DNA of 64,000 nucleotides from Panicum virgatum (lineage: Eukaryota; Streptophyta; Magnoliopsida; Poales; Poaceae). The translations under genes were made by a program, and so were the position numbers. Positions 38,244 through 51,100 of this stretch are shown here, piece by piece. The stretch covers positions 14,435,714-14,499,713 of the forward strand of contig NC_053149.1 of NCBI RefSeq assembly GCF_016808335.1. Direction: 5' to 3'. Every line of letters starts with the position of its first letter. Positions within the stretch are counted from its first letter, which is position 1. Under the pieces are notes generated by a model. The model had not been told where the DNA came from, searched no databases, and was given only the letters and a program-made list of their open reading frames with translations.

Positions 38244-39296
38244 AGAACAGAAGGCAAACAAAGAACCAGATCTACGAGACTTTTGCACCAAATTTTCAAA
38301 AAACATCAAGAGAAGAAGCAAAGAAGGAGAGGAGGAAGAAACAGTACCTGGGGAAGAATAGTAGCCGCAAAAGGGAGATATTTCCCACCGACGCGGTGAC
38401 CCTCCGCTCCCTACAAATCGCTCAGCCCCTGCAGGCTCCAACATATAAAGACGAACCGTGGGTCTAGAGGAGCTACTATTTACCGAACACTGCTGAACCC
38501 GCGGAACCTTCTAGCATGATCGCGTGGATGAAAATGAGTTGTACCAAAAGTTACAAGACAATTACTAAAGTACCCATAGCACACAACCTAATTTACTACA
38601 ACAACCACATGGCAACATGTCCAACTACCACAGGCAATAAGGAGTTTTCCATCCACACAAAAGAACGCACATTCCAAACTAAAACCAGCGCAATAAATAC
38701 ATGCATGACGAACGCGGGAACTTGAACTCGATGGCTTCGGCTAGAAGAGATGACGAATTTGAAATTGCCGCTCCAGCTACAGGGACTCTCTGTCCGCCGA
38801 GCTTGACCTTCTTTTACAGTAATTCTCCGTGCACAGTAAGGCGGTGGAACATGTTACTATAAAAACAAGCAGGAGACACCTTGAAGACCGATATAATGAA
38901 AACATAATCTCACTTTGACAACTCCACAACTGCAACCAGCTTGCATGATTAAGAACCGACTGTAGCATACATGAAGACCACGTCATCAGGATGTGCCTAC
39001 CCCTCAGCAACTATTAAACAGGGCAAACAAATAAGCAAAAAGAGCCTAGAAACATAAGAACATCGCAAAACAGGCTCATCATGACAATTAAACAAGTGCA
39101 AGATGCATATAGAACAAGGAAGCAGCACGGCAGATTCGTCATCAACAATGCCGAAGTTTACACAATACGTATGAAATTAACTATACATAAACAAAACAAG
39201 AATAAAGTATTAGCCATTTTTTACAAATACAATGCATGCACTTTTATCTCTGTGCAACCAATATTATGAAGAGTACAAAACTAACGTGTCGTCGAA

Positions 39297-39402
39297 ACAG
39301 GTGAAAATATGTGGATTATTGATCACTACAGTCGAGAAGGAACGATACACAGGTTTCAGCATGTACGATGGCACTGGAACATTAACATGCAGGATCTGGT
39401 AC
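39297..39402 (+). pseudogene. OB-fold (RPA2-like) exon, opposite strand to the B3-like gene
   Basis: Between an acceptor-like CAG and a donor-like GTACGC, the plus strand reads VKICGLLITTVEKERYTGF then SMYDGTGTLTCRIW. The pattern V-x-I-x-G...DGTG.L.CR.W is that of the OB fold in RPA32-type single-stranded-DNA-binding proteins. The same exon occurs in copy A on the minus strand (about 35100-34990, with DGTG changed to DGAR) and in copy C. Neighbouring plus-strand pieces such as KQSKKPSYPEIERPS (39435-39617) may be further exons. No complete gene could be assembled. Confidence 0.4.
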
Positions 39403-40267
39403 GCTCCCACATTTTGAACTAATATAGACAGCACTTGAAACCTTACAAGACCATGAATAGAAGGTTGTCACAAAAGATAATACTCTACCATTTTGTTTCT
39501 ACAGGCCCACTACGAAAGACAACAAAACAAAAATGTGGAAAGCAGAGTAAGAAGCCTTCATACCCTGAAATTGAAAGGCCGTCTATATGGGTTGATTTGA
39601 AGCACATCTTGAATTAAACCCATCTTTTTAGCAGAAGAGCACAAAGTTAAAATTATGGACATCCAGAAATAGAATAATCCTCCATTACAACCATCAAAGC
39701 CACCTCAACAGGTAACTAACATGTTACACTACTTCTGCACAGACCCTATGTGTACTACAACATATACGGAACTCTTTGCTCCATAGCATATGGCATTAAC
39801 CTATGTACTCCGCATAGCAGGTATGATCCTTGAACAAGTTAGTATGCAGAACCACAAAATATTGCGTATTTGAATTTATATTCATACATCCAAATAAATT
39901 AGATAGAAAAAATAAATAACAAACTACATTCCGATGACCAGTAAGGTCAGGAACCACAACGAAAGTACTTTGCACTACCTTACTGTCATCGCGGAGCACC
40001 TGGAACAAAAAAAAGAAGGTCCTAAAATAGAAAAAGAAGGTACAACAACGGCGAACTCACGACTGGAGCCACAAAAGCAAGAAATAGTATCTATTCTATC
40101 ACAGACCAAAAACAGGTAAGCCATTATAACAGTCCAACAACTGCCACGTACATACAGAACTACACATGTATTGCATAAGAGCACATTTATTGTGTCCAGC
40201 ATGAAAACTAAAACAAACGTACTTTGTGGGACAGGACCAGTAAAGAAGGAGCTTCTTATAAACACAT

Positions 40268-40391
40268 TGTAGCGAAAATGGCCTCTCATGCCATATTTCA
40301 ATATAATGTTTTGGCGATTGATGACACACACAACACTTGGACTAATGTGATTATTAAGATGACCATTCTCAGGCTTTCAAGTTCAAGTGAT
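40268..40391 (+). repeat. 5' LTR stump of the Copia element
   Basis: TGTAGCGAAAATGGCCTCTC through TTCAAGTGAT matches the first about 124 bp of the 3' LTR at 44077 with a handful of differences, then jumps directly into gag. The rest of the 5' LTR, the primer site and the gag start are missing. Confidence 0.9.
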
Positions 40392-41570
40392 CAAGAATAT
40401 CCAAGAGCCGTGCTATACCATCCCCGCAAGATTGCCGAGCACGTACATGAGCTCTATGAGCTTGGGTACAAAACTCTCATTAGAGGGAGTGCAGTTGGAA
40501 TGGAGAAGATGGCGAAGAAAAAGAACAAGTCAAGACCCCAAGCTCTCTCCGCCATCTACAAGCCCAAGAAAAGTGGTGAAAGCTCAAGTCACAAGAAAAA
40601 TTCCAAGAGCTCCACCACTCATCGCCCTCGGAGATTATCACCACCACCCATGTGTCTTATGGCACTAGGTAATAACGATGTAAGTGATGACTCCTCCTCC
40701 AATGATGAATCCGATGTTGAAACCGATGAAATTAGTGAGATGATGACACTTCTCCATAATCAACAAGAATATCTCACTAAACAAAATGAAGAAATCAAAA
40801 CTCTCAAGGCTAAAGAAAAACTTCATGCTTCATTTGTCTCAAGATATGAAAACTTGCTAAACAAATTCAATTTGTTAGACAATGAGCATAAAGAACTTAA
40901 AATGAAATATGAGAGTCTTGAATCTAAAAGTGAATCATCATCGGATAAGTCTTTTCCTTGCAATATTCCTTGTGCTATCTCTATTGACAAGGTAGATGCG
41001 TCTACCTCTTGTGATCTAACCCCTTGCAATGAGAATGTGATTGTAGAAACATGTGATGATCTCATTGCTAAGGAAAATGATGAACTTAAACAAGAGGTAG
41101 AAAGGCTAATGACGGACTTGAGGTGGCTCAAAGGAAAGTACACTCAAGAGCAAGTCCAACCTTCTCAAGATAACACCTCCACGGGCGTGAAGAAGCTTGA
41201 GAAGGGAGAAACCGTGACTTGCTTCAAGTGTCACAAAGAAGGCCACAAGTCCTACCAATGCAAGGAGAAAGAGGGCAAAGCAAAGGGCAAAGATAATAGC
41301 AAGCCCAAGAACTTGAACAAGAACAAGAAGGCTAAGGAGATCAAGAAAAACTCATCTCCATACTTGAAGACGTCATACATGTACACCAAGCCCACCCACA
41401 AGAACAAACAAAAGAGTAACCACTACATACTTGAAAAGAAGAAGAATGGCAAGGTGGTGGCTCATGTCATGGGGTGGAGAACATATGGATGGAACCGACC
41501 TATTTGGGTGCCCAAGGATATTATTCATACCATGGATGGCTCTCAAAAGGTTTGGGTTCCTAAGACTTAG
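40392..41570 (+). CDS. Copia gag-like protein with zinc knuckle, 5' truncated
   Basis: The frame is open across the LTR stump and even upstream target DNA, but gag-like sequence begins just after 40391 (YPRAVLYHPRKIAEHVHELY). It includes basic KKKNKSRP, a low-complexity Ser/Asp/Glu stretch, a long coiled coil (residues KQNEEIKTLKAKEKLHASF) and one CCHC zinc knuckle, CFKCHKEGHKSYQC, at about 41220-41261. A Lys/Asn-rich tail ends in VPKT and TAG. Such knuckles bind retroelement RNA during packaging. The order is that of SIRE/Maximus Copia gag. The true N-terminus is lost by the deletion that removed most of the 5' LTR, so the protein is unlikely to work as it stands. Confidence 0.75.
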   Translation, partial: QEYPRAVLYHPRKIAEHVHELYELGYKTLIRGSAVGMEKMAKKKNKSRPQALSAIYKPKKSGESSSHKKNSKSSTTHRPRRLSPPPMCLMALGNNDVSDDSSSNDESDVETDEISEMMTLLHNQQEYLTKQNEEIKTLKAKEKLHASFVSRYENLLNKFNLLDNEHKELKMKYESLESKSESSSDKSFPCNIPCAISIDKVDASTSCDLTPCNENVIVETCDDLIAKENDELKQEVERLMTDLRWLKGKYTQEQVQPSQDNTSTGVKKLEKGETVTCFKCHKEGHKSYQCKEKEGKAKGKDNSKPKNLNKNKKAKEIKKNSSPYLKTSYMYTKPTHKNKQKSNHYILEKKKNGKVVAHVMGWRTYGWNRPIWVPKDIIHTMDGSQKVWVPKT

Positions 41571-44062
41571 GCACCAAACAAGTGCAACGGGGGATTTGGA
41601 TGCTTTGCTTACAAGTTAAAGTGAAGGTTCAAGCCAAAACAAGCTAAGCTCACAACTTGGACATTTGTTGCCCAAGTCCCCCATAAGATAATGGTAGCTA
41701 GTTTTCAATTCAAGCATCATGTAGCTCCATTTGCTTTTGCTAGGATGTTTGCTTGTTTTGCATCTCTTAGTGTTATATATGGTGGGTTGCTTGTGCCATG
41801 ACTCTAACCCATGAGCAACCTACATGGTTTGATAAGTGTGTAGAAAGCTACACAAGGTTACCTTTCATGGTACATGGACTTCATGAGGTATGTATTTCAT
41901 ATGTGTACCATGAACACAAGCTATAGGGTAAACTTCCCAATTGTGTCAAAATCAATGTGCATACATTTGCTTGGTGATTCAAACACTAAATGCACACATT
42001 TAGGGGGAGTTCACTTTATAGCTTGTGATTTTGAGACTAATGTGTTTGCTAGTTTATCTTTTGTAGTCTCACGTGGAGTTAACACTCTAAGAGAATGTTA
42101 TTCACGATCAATGTGAACAAACAACTCTATAAGAGTGATTAGATAATTTGTGCTTTCATGCATATTGAGCCATGCTTTATTGAACTTAAATGCTCATATC
42201 TAAGTTCATAGGCTATGTGCTCATACATTTGCTTAACCTTGGTGTACCAAGTACTCTTCTTTCAAAGACTTTCAATTGGTTGCAGGTCACTTTCAATTTG
42301 GTACATACAAGGTAAACTAAGTTCTTCCCCCCGGAGGAATGCTAGGTTCTAAACTCATTCAATTGGTATAATTGTCAATTTCTTATCCTTTTTAGAGCTA
42401 CCTCCGTGCATGATATGATCTAAGCTTTCTAGTTATAACATCTAGTTGTGCACTTGTTTTTCACATTATCATTTTGTGCACATACTTGTGGAAAGCTTAG
42501 CTCATGTCATGCTAGTTTCGTGATTTTGTGATCCACCATAGTAAAATTCTCAATTGGTATCTTCATTGATATCATACAATTGGATCATGAGTCATGGAAC
42601 TAACTCTCTAGGATACTAATCTTCTTTTGAGCTATATTGTTTTGCAAGACCTTTTTAGAAGCAAGACCTTTTAAGTGATTTGATTCCAAAGAGGGAGAAA
42701 TGTGGATCAAAGCAAGGTATTTTCTCAAGGAGAGGAAGCATATCCCAAAGAGGGAGAAATACCTAAGTGAATCAAGTCATGAGGGAGAATCAAAGAGGGT
42801 ATCATGGTTTTAGGGGGAGGCCAAGCCATCATTGGATGGTAGTAAGCATTCAAGCCACGGGGAATTTGGAGGCTTGACAAGGTTTGGATGCATGAGTAGG
42901 GATGCATCATGCAAAGTTTTTGAATTAAAGCCAAGTTGTGGATTAAAGATTAGTGACCCAAATTACCCTCCCCTACATACGAGGTAATGAGCAAGGTAAA
43001 AGGATGATCTAAATTTCATTTGATATCCTTCATGCATCATTGTAGCTCAATGCCTCTCTAGGATTGCATGATCTTATCTTTACTTTTGGTATTTACTATT
43101 GGTATCCTTCTTTTGACATGCCTTCCTAGACTATCATATGGTAGGTTGTTTTAGTACTAACTTCTTATCTAGTGCAACCTACATGGGCGAAAACCGTTGC
43201 TTCACCATGACACATATTTTCGAAAGAAAATACCAAAGTCTACAATTGGTATCAATCCTATTTTTGGTATTCATTTGGTGTCATGTTATTCAAGTTATAG
43301 AGTTTGATCCTCATTATGTGAATTACAAGTGCATACATTTGATTAAGTGATTCAAACACTATTGCACACATTTAGGGGGAGCTAACTCTATAGCTTGTGT
43401 TTTTGTGACTAACATGCTTTCAAAGTGATATTTGTTGTAGTCACACTCCTTTTGTCCATAGGGTAATACACTCAATCCTTCGATATCAAGATAATGCACA
43501 TTGCAATTAACCTTACATTTGGTATCAATGGATCAAGAAAGATTGGACAAAGGAAAAAAACCAAGCCATAACTCCCAAAGGTTAAAGAGATAAATGATAT
43601 AGGGAGGCATGGCTAGGTAAAACACTCTATCACCAGTAAATTTCTTTTGCTACTAATACTCTTTGTTGCTAGTGGTTATGAAGCTTTTAGGTGTTTGATG
43701 ACAAAGGGGGAGCAACGTACCCTAAAAGCAAGCAAATGATGCCATTAGCAAGGGGGAGGAATGAAAAATGCAATGCAAAAGGATGCATGGTGAAAGGGGG
43801 AGGTACTTAGTCAATGTGGGGGAGAAGTGCGATTTGATGATCCCATGGACTAAGGTACAAAAAAATCATTGCTCATATGGTTCAAACCACACGCAAGCCA
43901 TTGTTCTACAATTTTTTCTACAATTGGTATCAAGGGCTTTTAAAATGAGCATTGAAATGTCATCCAAGCAAGCTAAGTAGTTTCTAACTTTTCAAATTGG
44001 TATCAATTTCATATCCTTGCAATTCATCTTGCTTGCTTTGGTTGTGTTGTCATCAATCACCA
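41571..44062 (+). other. Non-coding interior of the Copia element
   Basis: This interval occupies the place of pol in an intact element but has no domain. It is AT-rich, with several GGGGGAG purine tracts and repeated ATTGGTATC words (reported as a finding). It ends in the polypurine tract AAAAAGGGGGGAGAT just before the 3' LTR. Confidence 0.7.
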
Positions 44063-44076
44063 AAAAGGGGGGAGAT

Positions 44077-45538
44077 TGTAGCGAAAATGGCCTCTCATGC
44101 CATATTTCAATATAATGTTTTGGCGATTGATGACACACACAACACTTGGACTAATGTGATTGTTAAGATGACCATTCTCAAGCTTTTAGGTTCAAGTGAT
44201 GACAAAGAGAAGATGGGCGTAGCTAGGCCCGAAGAATTGAAGAGACCGTGAAGAAAACCAAGTCGAAAAGATCAAGACGAAGCAAATTTGCTATCACCAG
44301 TTAAACCGATGATGAGCAAATTTGTACTCATCGGTGCAATGAACTTGGCACCGGATTAACCGACGTTGGGTGTTTTACACTCGTCGGTGCATTGACTTGG
44401 AGTACACCAGGCTAGGGTTTTACACCGGTTGAACCGACGCTAAAGAAACTGCATACGTCGGTGCATTGACAGATGAAGACAGAGGAAATTCTATACACCG
44501 GTTAAACCGACGATTAGATATTGGTGAACGTCGATGCAGTTGTCCAGAGAGTTAGTTTTTCAGCAACTACACTCACCAGTTATACCGACGCTGCATCGGT
44601 TGATTACGTCGGTCGATTGAAGTAGCCGTTGAAGTATAACGACTAGTTGGAAAATGCACTCGCCGGTTAAACCGGTGATGACAAAAACAAGAGCATCGGT
44701 TTAACCGGTGATAGCACTTTTTGTCAGCCTTTTTCCAACGGATAGTTTGGGGTGTGAGGGCTATAAATATGCCACCCCACGGCTCATTTGAATGTGCTGG
44801 AGACCAAGGAAGCATACAAGAGCCAAAGATCATCTCCAACCACCTTAGAACTTCATTGAACATCATATAGGCTTAAGCACACTTGTGCGAGTGCTTAGTG
44901 CTTGTAATAGGGATTAGTTCTTGTGAGAGCTCCCTTGAGAGAAGCCTTGCTGCGGCAAGCAATCCTTGTGATCCGTCGTGTGACCCTCCGGCTTGGTGTG
45001 GAGTGGCAACGACACTTTGTGCGGGGGAAGAGGAGGCCCCCTCCTTGGTGGAGAAGCTCCGTAGTGGATTTCGGCCGGGTGACCGAGAGAGACGGTGGCG
45101 GTGCACGAGACTCAGTGTCTTGTGGGCACTTGCCTTTGCTTGCCGGCATCGCCTTGGTGGCGTAGTGCAAGACGGTGATCGGAAGAGCCTCGGTGTCCCG
45201 TGGACGTAGGTGTTTGTGCCGAACCACGTTACATGACAGTGTCTACTCGGGAGTTTGCATCCCTCTTGCACTTACCTCTTTACTTACCGTATTACGTTTC
45301 CGCATTTACTCTATCTTGCATGCCTTTACTTTCATAGTTAATTTGATTAGGATTGGCTATAGGTTAAGTTTTTAGGGGTAAGTAGAGAGTAGCATAGATA
45401 AACCTTAGTCATAACTAGCATGTGTAGGACGTGTTAGGTTTATCTTATGCAAGTAGTTTGAGCCCTAGGACAAAAAGCGATTAGCGACCCTATTCACCCC
45501 CTCCCCCTCTAGGGTCGGACACCCCGGTGATCCTTACA
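44077..45538 (+). repeat. 3' LTR of the Copia element (1462 bp)
   Basis: It begins TGTAGCGAAAATGG directly after the polypurine tract and ends GATCCTTACA before the CACAT duplication. A CTATAAATATG box lies at about 44760, with transcription probably starting near 44790. Upstream, at 44290-44710, CACCGGTTAAACCGACG-type words recur several times in both orientations. Confidence 0.92.
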
Positions 45539-48117
45539 CACATCCAACAGACCATACATGTCGCCCCTACAACTCTAAGGTACTGTAACAGCGATTTGCA
45601 ACTTATTTACAAACTCGCACTTACATCAGTAAAGATTGATCTAACCTTGTTCAACCATTAATACTGCAGGGAGGCACTGCAAGAGCTAATCAATGACTAC
45701 ACTATCTACAACACAACAGACTACCAGCACTACAAGCTAGCAGAGTAGTAATGAAGTTCGTGAAACAAAGAGCGTGCTCGGAGTATGAATAATGAACGAT
45801 CAGAATATATGTCCTGGTACTACTAATAAATGTAGGAACAAAGTCATTGTAATACCCTATTAGAAATGTAACAGTGCAGACATGACAGCACAAATAACAC
45901 AGAAAACAATTGCTTACAAACACTAGAAAAATGCCGACCATAAAGGCACCAATAAATTTTGATCATACAAAAAAGAACACTGGCGCCCTGCCGCCCTGCA
46001 CAACGACATGTGGATGCAGCGCCGCCTAAGGCACCGGCCAGCACGCTATGGAGCGGCTGTTGTGAATTTATAGAAATAAGCGACATGCTTCTACCAGAAA
46101 TGATATTTGATAAATTTATTCCATAAATAACAAGCATGCTACTCAGATTGCAGCCATGTTTAAAAAAGATATACATGAATAGGAGCATTTGTAAGGTCTG
46201 TAAACTGAGAATAAAAATACTGATGATCATGTACCCATTAAACATAGAAAGTAGATGAAACAGGCAGATTAAAAACAAAAACATGATTGTTTTTCTATAT
46301 TTGCTCTCAAATTAGCGGGTTACTGCTCTAGGCAGCCTTCTAGCGCCCAAAAGTGATCATAGATCCTTGACAACGTGACAATCCTACTCAAAAGGGTTCA
46401 GTTCAATTCTTTCCTTTTCACCCAGGAACAAGCTATATTACCAATGACAAGGTGCTTGAACTTTGAATAGTAAAGATCAGAAGTAGCAGATGAAATATGC
46501 TCACATAAATAACACTAGAGTTGTAGGCAAAAGAATCAGCAAAGCTGCAACATATGAATTAAAGAGTATTAAACCCTCAGACTGTCACGTTCTTGTCTCA
46601 CTACACCACTTATCATCACAGAGCAATTTAATCCGCCAAAAACGTGCAATCACACCCATGCCAAAACTAGCAGATTGCAAAAAAAGTATAATGTAAATCG
46701 AAAAGAGGCAACGGGTAACTCACAGCACGTAGATTGCCTACATCTTCCACAAGCTCAGCGAACACAAGTTTCTGTCCCAGAAAACCAATTTCGCTGCTCA
46801 CGTCCGAGCCTCAACCAGCGGGAGGTTGACGGAGATACTGGAGCTGATGTTGGTGCTGAGGGGAACGTCCACAACAACAACCCTGAGAAGCAGAGGAACA
46901 CCGCGCAGCAAGGGGCCCAATAACCAGGCCACGGTCCACAGCAATTAGAACAGGGCTGCACTGCACCACACAGGCGCAAGAACAGCAGCAGCGAGACACA
47001 TGAGCACCCTCCAACTGCACACGCACGTGTGTGCGTCGCAGAATCACCACCACCAGGTACCGGCGAACCACGCCGAAACCAGGCGGAACTTCGCCGGAGA
47101 TGTGGACAACAGAGAGGAGGGGAGTAATCTATGTTGCTTGCCTGCAAGAGTGCGGGATTTTGATCCGATTTATAGTCCGAGAGAGGGAGCTGCGGCGCCG
47201 CGCGATGCGTGCGCCCAACGGCCGGACGTGCCGCCTAGGGTGAGCACGTAGTTGGCCCCCGCCACTAGGAGCCCCGTCCGCTCCGCCTCCCTTCTCTTTC
47301 CGTCACCTCTGGTAGACCGAGCAAGGAGATGGATAAGGCATGTAGAGGCCACCCGTGGGCTGCTGGGTTGCTTACTCTATTTGGACCCCGTATTGGCCCA
47401 TCAAGCTATCTCCCCTTATCTCTTTTCTTTTTCCTTTTGTGTTTCCATTCCTTTATTTTTCCAATTAGAAAATAAAGGGAAAATCCCCTAATGCACAACA
47501 GCGACGGCCGCTGCAGGCACCAAGCGACCGTAGTACGCGTCACCGTACGCCGCCGACGCCTCCCCCGCCTCGGAGGACACCACCTACCGCCGCGTCTGAA
47601 AAGAGCGAAAAACAGTACCAAAATAATTAAACACCAAAAATAGTAGACGCGACTTGACCAAGGCACCTGTTGGGCCTCTGTAAGGCCCATCTAAAATCAT
47701 ACACCCGAACGAAGGTAACACACCCACATAAAACCGAAAACAAACAAAAAAAACACCAACCAAGCTTGGAACATACCTGGACACTCTAGAAACACCCAGA
47801 CAAAAATACATACTCCACCGTTGACCCCCAGTGCACCACCGACTTACTTCCCTAGGACCGAGAAGTCCACTGACGCTAGCAGAGGTGATAAAAGGGGGCA
47901 CATGATGATTCAACCATGGCACCAAATCAGGAAAGTGAAGAACCGAATAGCACTGCAAGAGTATCCACTCCAAACCTACATTATCTTAGCTGCAGAAATT
48001 CCATTGAAACCAACTAACAATTCCAAGACAAAATCAAACTAACACCTTTCGTATTGCAGGATCGTGCCTCCTGGACGACCATCGCTGCACCAAGGGAGCA
48101 ACCTCACTGCAATTGTA

Positions 48118-51100
48118 CGACTGTGGACTTCTCGGTCCTAGGGAAGTAAGTCGGTGGTGCATTGGAGTCAACGGTGGAGTATGCATTTTTGTCTGGGTGT
48201 TTCTAGAGTGTCCAAGTATGTTCCAAGCTTGGTTGGTGTTTTTTTTGTTTTGTTTGTTTTCGGTTTTATGTGGGTGTGTTACCTTCGTTCGGGTGTATGA
48301 TTTTAGATGGGCCTTACAGAGGCCCAACAGGTGCCTTGGTCAAGTCGTGTCTACTATTTTTGGTGTTTAATTATTTTGGTACTGTTTTTCGCCCTTTTCA
48401 CACGCGGCGGTAGGCGGTGTCCTCCGAGGCGGGGGAGGCGTCGGCGGCGTACGGTGACGCGTACGCCGGTCGCTTGGTGCCTGCAGCGGCCATCGCTGTT
48501 GTGCATTAGGGGATTTTTCCCTTTATTTCCTAATTGGAAAAATAAAAGAATGGAAACACAAAAGGAAAAAAGAAAAGAGATAAGGGGAGATAGCTTGATG
48601 GGCCAATACGGGGTCCAAATAGAGTAGGCAACCCAGCAGCCCACGGGTGGCCTCTACATGCCTTATCCATCTCCTTGCTCGGTCTACTAGAGGTGACGGA
48701 AAGAGAAGGGAGGCGGAACGGACGGGGCTCCTAGTGGCGGGGCCAACTGCGTGCTCACCCTAGGCGGCACGTCCGACCGTTGGGCGCACGCATCGCGCGG
48801 CGCCGCAGCTCCCTCTCTCGGACTATAAATCGGATCAAAATCCAGCACTCTTGCAGGCAAGCAACATAGATTACTCCCCTCCTCTCTGTTGTCCACATCT
48901 CCGGAGAAGTTCCGCCTGGTACCGGCGTGGTTCGCCGGTACCTAGTGGTGGTGATTCTGCGACGCACACACGTGCGTGTGCAATTGGAGGGTGCTCCTGT
49001 GTCTCACTGCTGCTGTTCTTGCGCCTGTGTGGTGCAGTGTAGCCCTGTTCTAATTGCTGTGGACCATGGCCTGGTTATTGGGCCCCTTGCTGCGCGGTGT
49101 TCCTCTGCTTCTCAGGGTTGTTGTTGTGGACGTTCCCCTCAGCACCAACATCGGCTCTAGTATCTCCGTCAACCTCCCGCTGGTTGAGGCTCGGACGTGA
49201 GCAGCGGAATTGGTTTTCTGGGACAGAAACTTGTGTTCGCTGAGCTTGTGGAAGATGTAGGCAATCTACGTGCTGTGAGTTACCCGTTGCCTCTTTTCGA
49301 TTTACATTATACTTTTTTTGCAATCTGCTAGTTTTGGCTTGGGTGTGATTGCACGTTTTTGGCGGATTAAATTGCTATGTGATGATAAGCGGTGTAGTGA
49401 GATAAGAACGTGACAGTCTGAGGGTTTAATACTCTTTAATTCATATGTTGTAGCTTTGCTGATTCTTTTGCCTACAACTCTAGTGTTATTTATGTGAGCA
49501 TATTTCATCTGCTACTTCTGATCTTTACTATTCAAAGTTCAAGCACCTTGTCGTTGGTAATATAGCTTGTTCCTGGGTGAAAAGGAAAGAATTGAACTGA
49601 ACCCTTTTGAGTAGGATTGTCACGTTGTTAAGGATCTATGATCACTTTTGGGCGCTAGAAGGCTGCCTAGAGCAGTAACCCGCTAATTTGAGAGCAAATA
49701 TAGAAAAACAATCATGTTTTTGTTTTTAATCTGCCTGTTTCATCTACTTTCTATGTTTAATGGGTACATGATCATCAGTATTTTTATTCTTAGTTTACAG
49801 ACCTTACAAATGCTCCTGTTCATGTATATGTTTTTTAAACATGGCTGCAATCTGAGTAGCATGCTTGTTATTTATGGAATAAATTTATCAAATATCATTT
49901 CTGGTAGAAGCATGTCGCTTATTTCTATAAATTCACAACAGCCGCTCCATAGCGTGCTGGCCGGTGCCTTAGGCGGCGCTGCATCCGCATGTCGTTGTGC
50001 AGGGCGGCAGGGCGCCGGTGTTCTTTTTTGTATGATCAAAATTTATTGGTGCCTTTATGGTCGGCATTTTTCTAGTGTTTGTAAGCAATTGTTTTCTGTG
50101 TTATTTGTGCTGTCATGTTTGCACTGTTACATTTCTAATATGGTATTACAATGACTTTGTTCCTACATTTATTAGTAGTACCAGGACATATATTCTGATC
50201 GTTCATTATTCATACTCCGAGCACGCTCTTTGTTTCACGAACTTCATTACTACTCTGCTAGCTTGTAGTGCTGGTAGTCTGTTGTGTTGTAGATAGTGTA
50301 GTCATTGATTAGCTCTTGCAGTGCCTCCCTGCAGTATTAATGGTTGAACAAGGTTAGATCAATCTTTACTGATGTAAGGGCTGTTACAGTACCTTAGAGT
50401 TGTGGGGGCGACAAGTATGGTCTGTTGGATGTGTTTATAAGAAGCTCCTTCTTTACTGGTCCTGTCCCACAAAGTACGTTTATTTTAGTTTTCATGCTGG
50501 ACACAATAAATGTGCTCTTATGCAATACGTGTGTAGTTCTGTATGTACGTGGGAGTTGTTGGATTGTTATAATGTCTTACCTATTTTTGGTCTGTGATAG
50601 AATAGATACTATTTCTTGGTTTTGTGCCTCCAATCGTGAGTTCACCGTTGGTGTACCTTCTTTTTCTGTTTCAAGACCTTTTTTTTGTTCCAGGTGCTCC
50701 GTGATGACAATAAGGTAGTGCAAAGTAATTTCCTTGTGGTTCATGACCTTACTGGTCATCGGAATGTAGTTTGTTATTTATTTTGTTTATCTAATTTATT
50801 TGGATGTATGAATATAAATTCAAATACGCAATAATTTGTGGTTCTGCATACTAACTTGTTCAAGGATCATACCTGCTATGCGGAGTACATAGGTTAATGC
50901 CATCTGCTGTGGAGCAAAGGGTTCCGTATACGTTGTAGTACACATAGGGTCTGTGCAGAGGTAGTGTAACATGTTAGTTACCTGTTGAGGTGGCTTTGAT
51001 GATTGTAATGGAGGATTATTCTATTTCTGGATGTCCATAATTTTAACTTTGTGCTCTTCTGCTAAAAAGATGGGTTTAATTCAAGATGTGCTTCAAATCA

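Larger units (their letters stand above)
40268..45538 (+). mobile_element. Non-autonomous SIRE/Maximus-type Copia LTR element (gag only), TSD CACAT
   Basis: The target CACAT flanks the element (40263-40267 and 45539-45543), and copies A and C show the empty site. It consists of a 124-bp stump of the 5' LTR, a gag-like ORF, about 2.5 kb of AT-rich non-coding DNA, a purine tract and a complete 3' LTR. No protease, integrase, reverse transcriptase or RNase H was found. Such gag-only LTR elements (TR-GAG type) rely on relatives for pol functions. Confidence 0.92.
35941..48117 (-). repeat. Unit X, copy B (minus, the longest copy)
   Basis: Reading from 48117 down, B repeats copy A and then continues past A's end through the B3-like gene to about 35941. 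A SIRE-type retrotransposon (40268-45538) interrupts it and is absent from A and C. Excluding that insert, B is about 6.9 kb. B and C share many small differences from A, such as TCAACGGTGG where A has TCTACGGTGG, so they arose from a more recent duplication. Confidence 0.9.

Noticed and set aside
40224..41570. Single 448-codon ORF as the native gag start
   Set aside because: Its first codons lie in target DNA and the LTR stump; the open frame across the junction is accidental.
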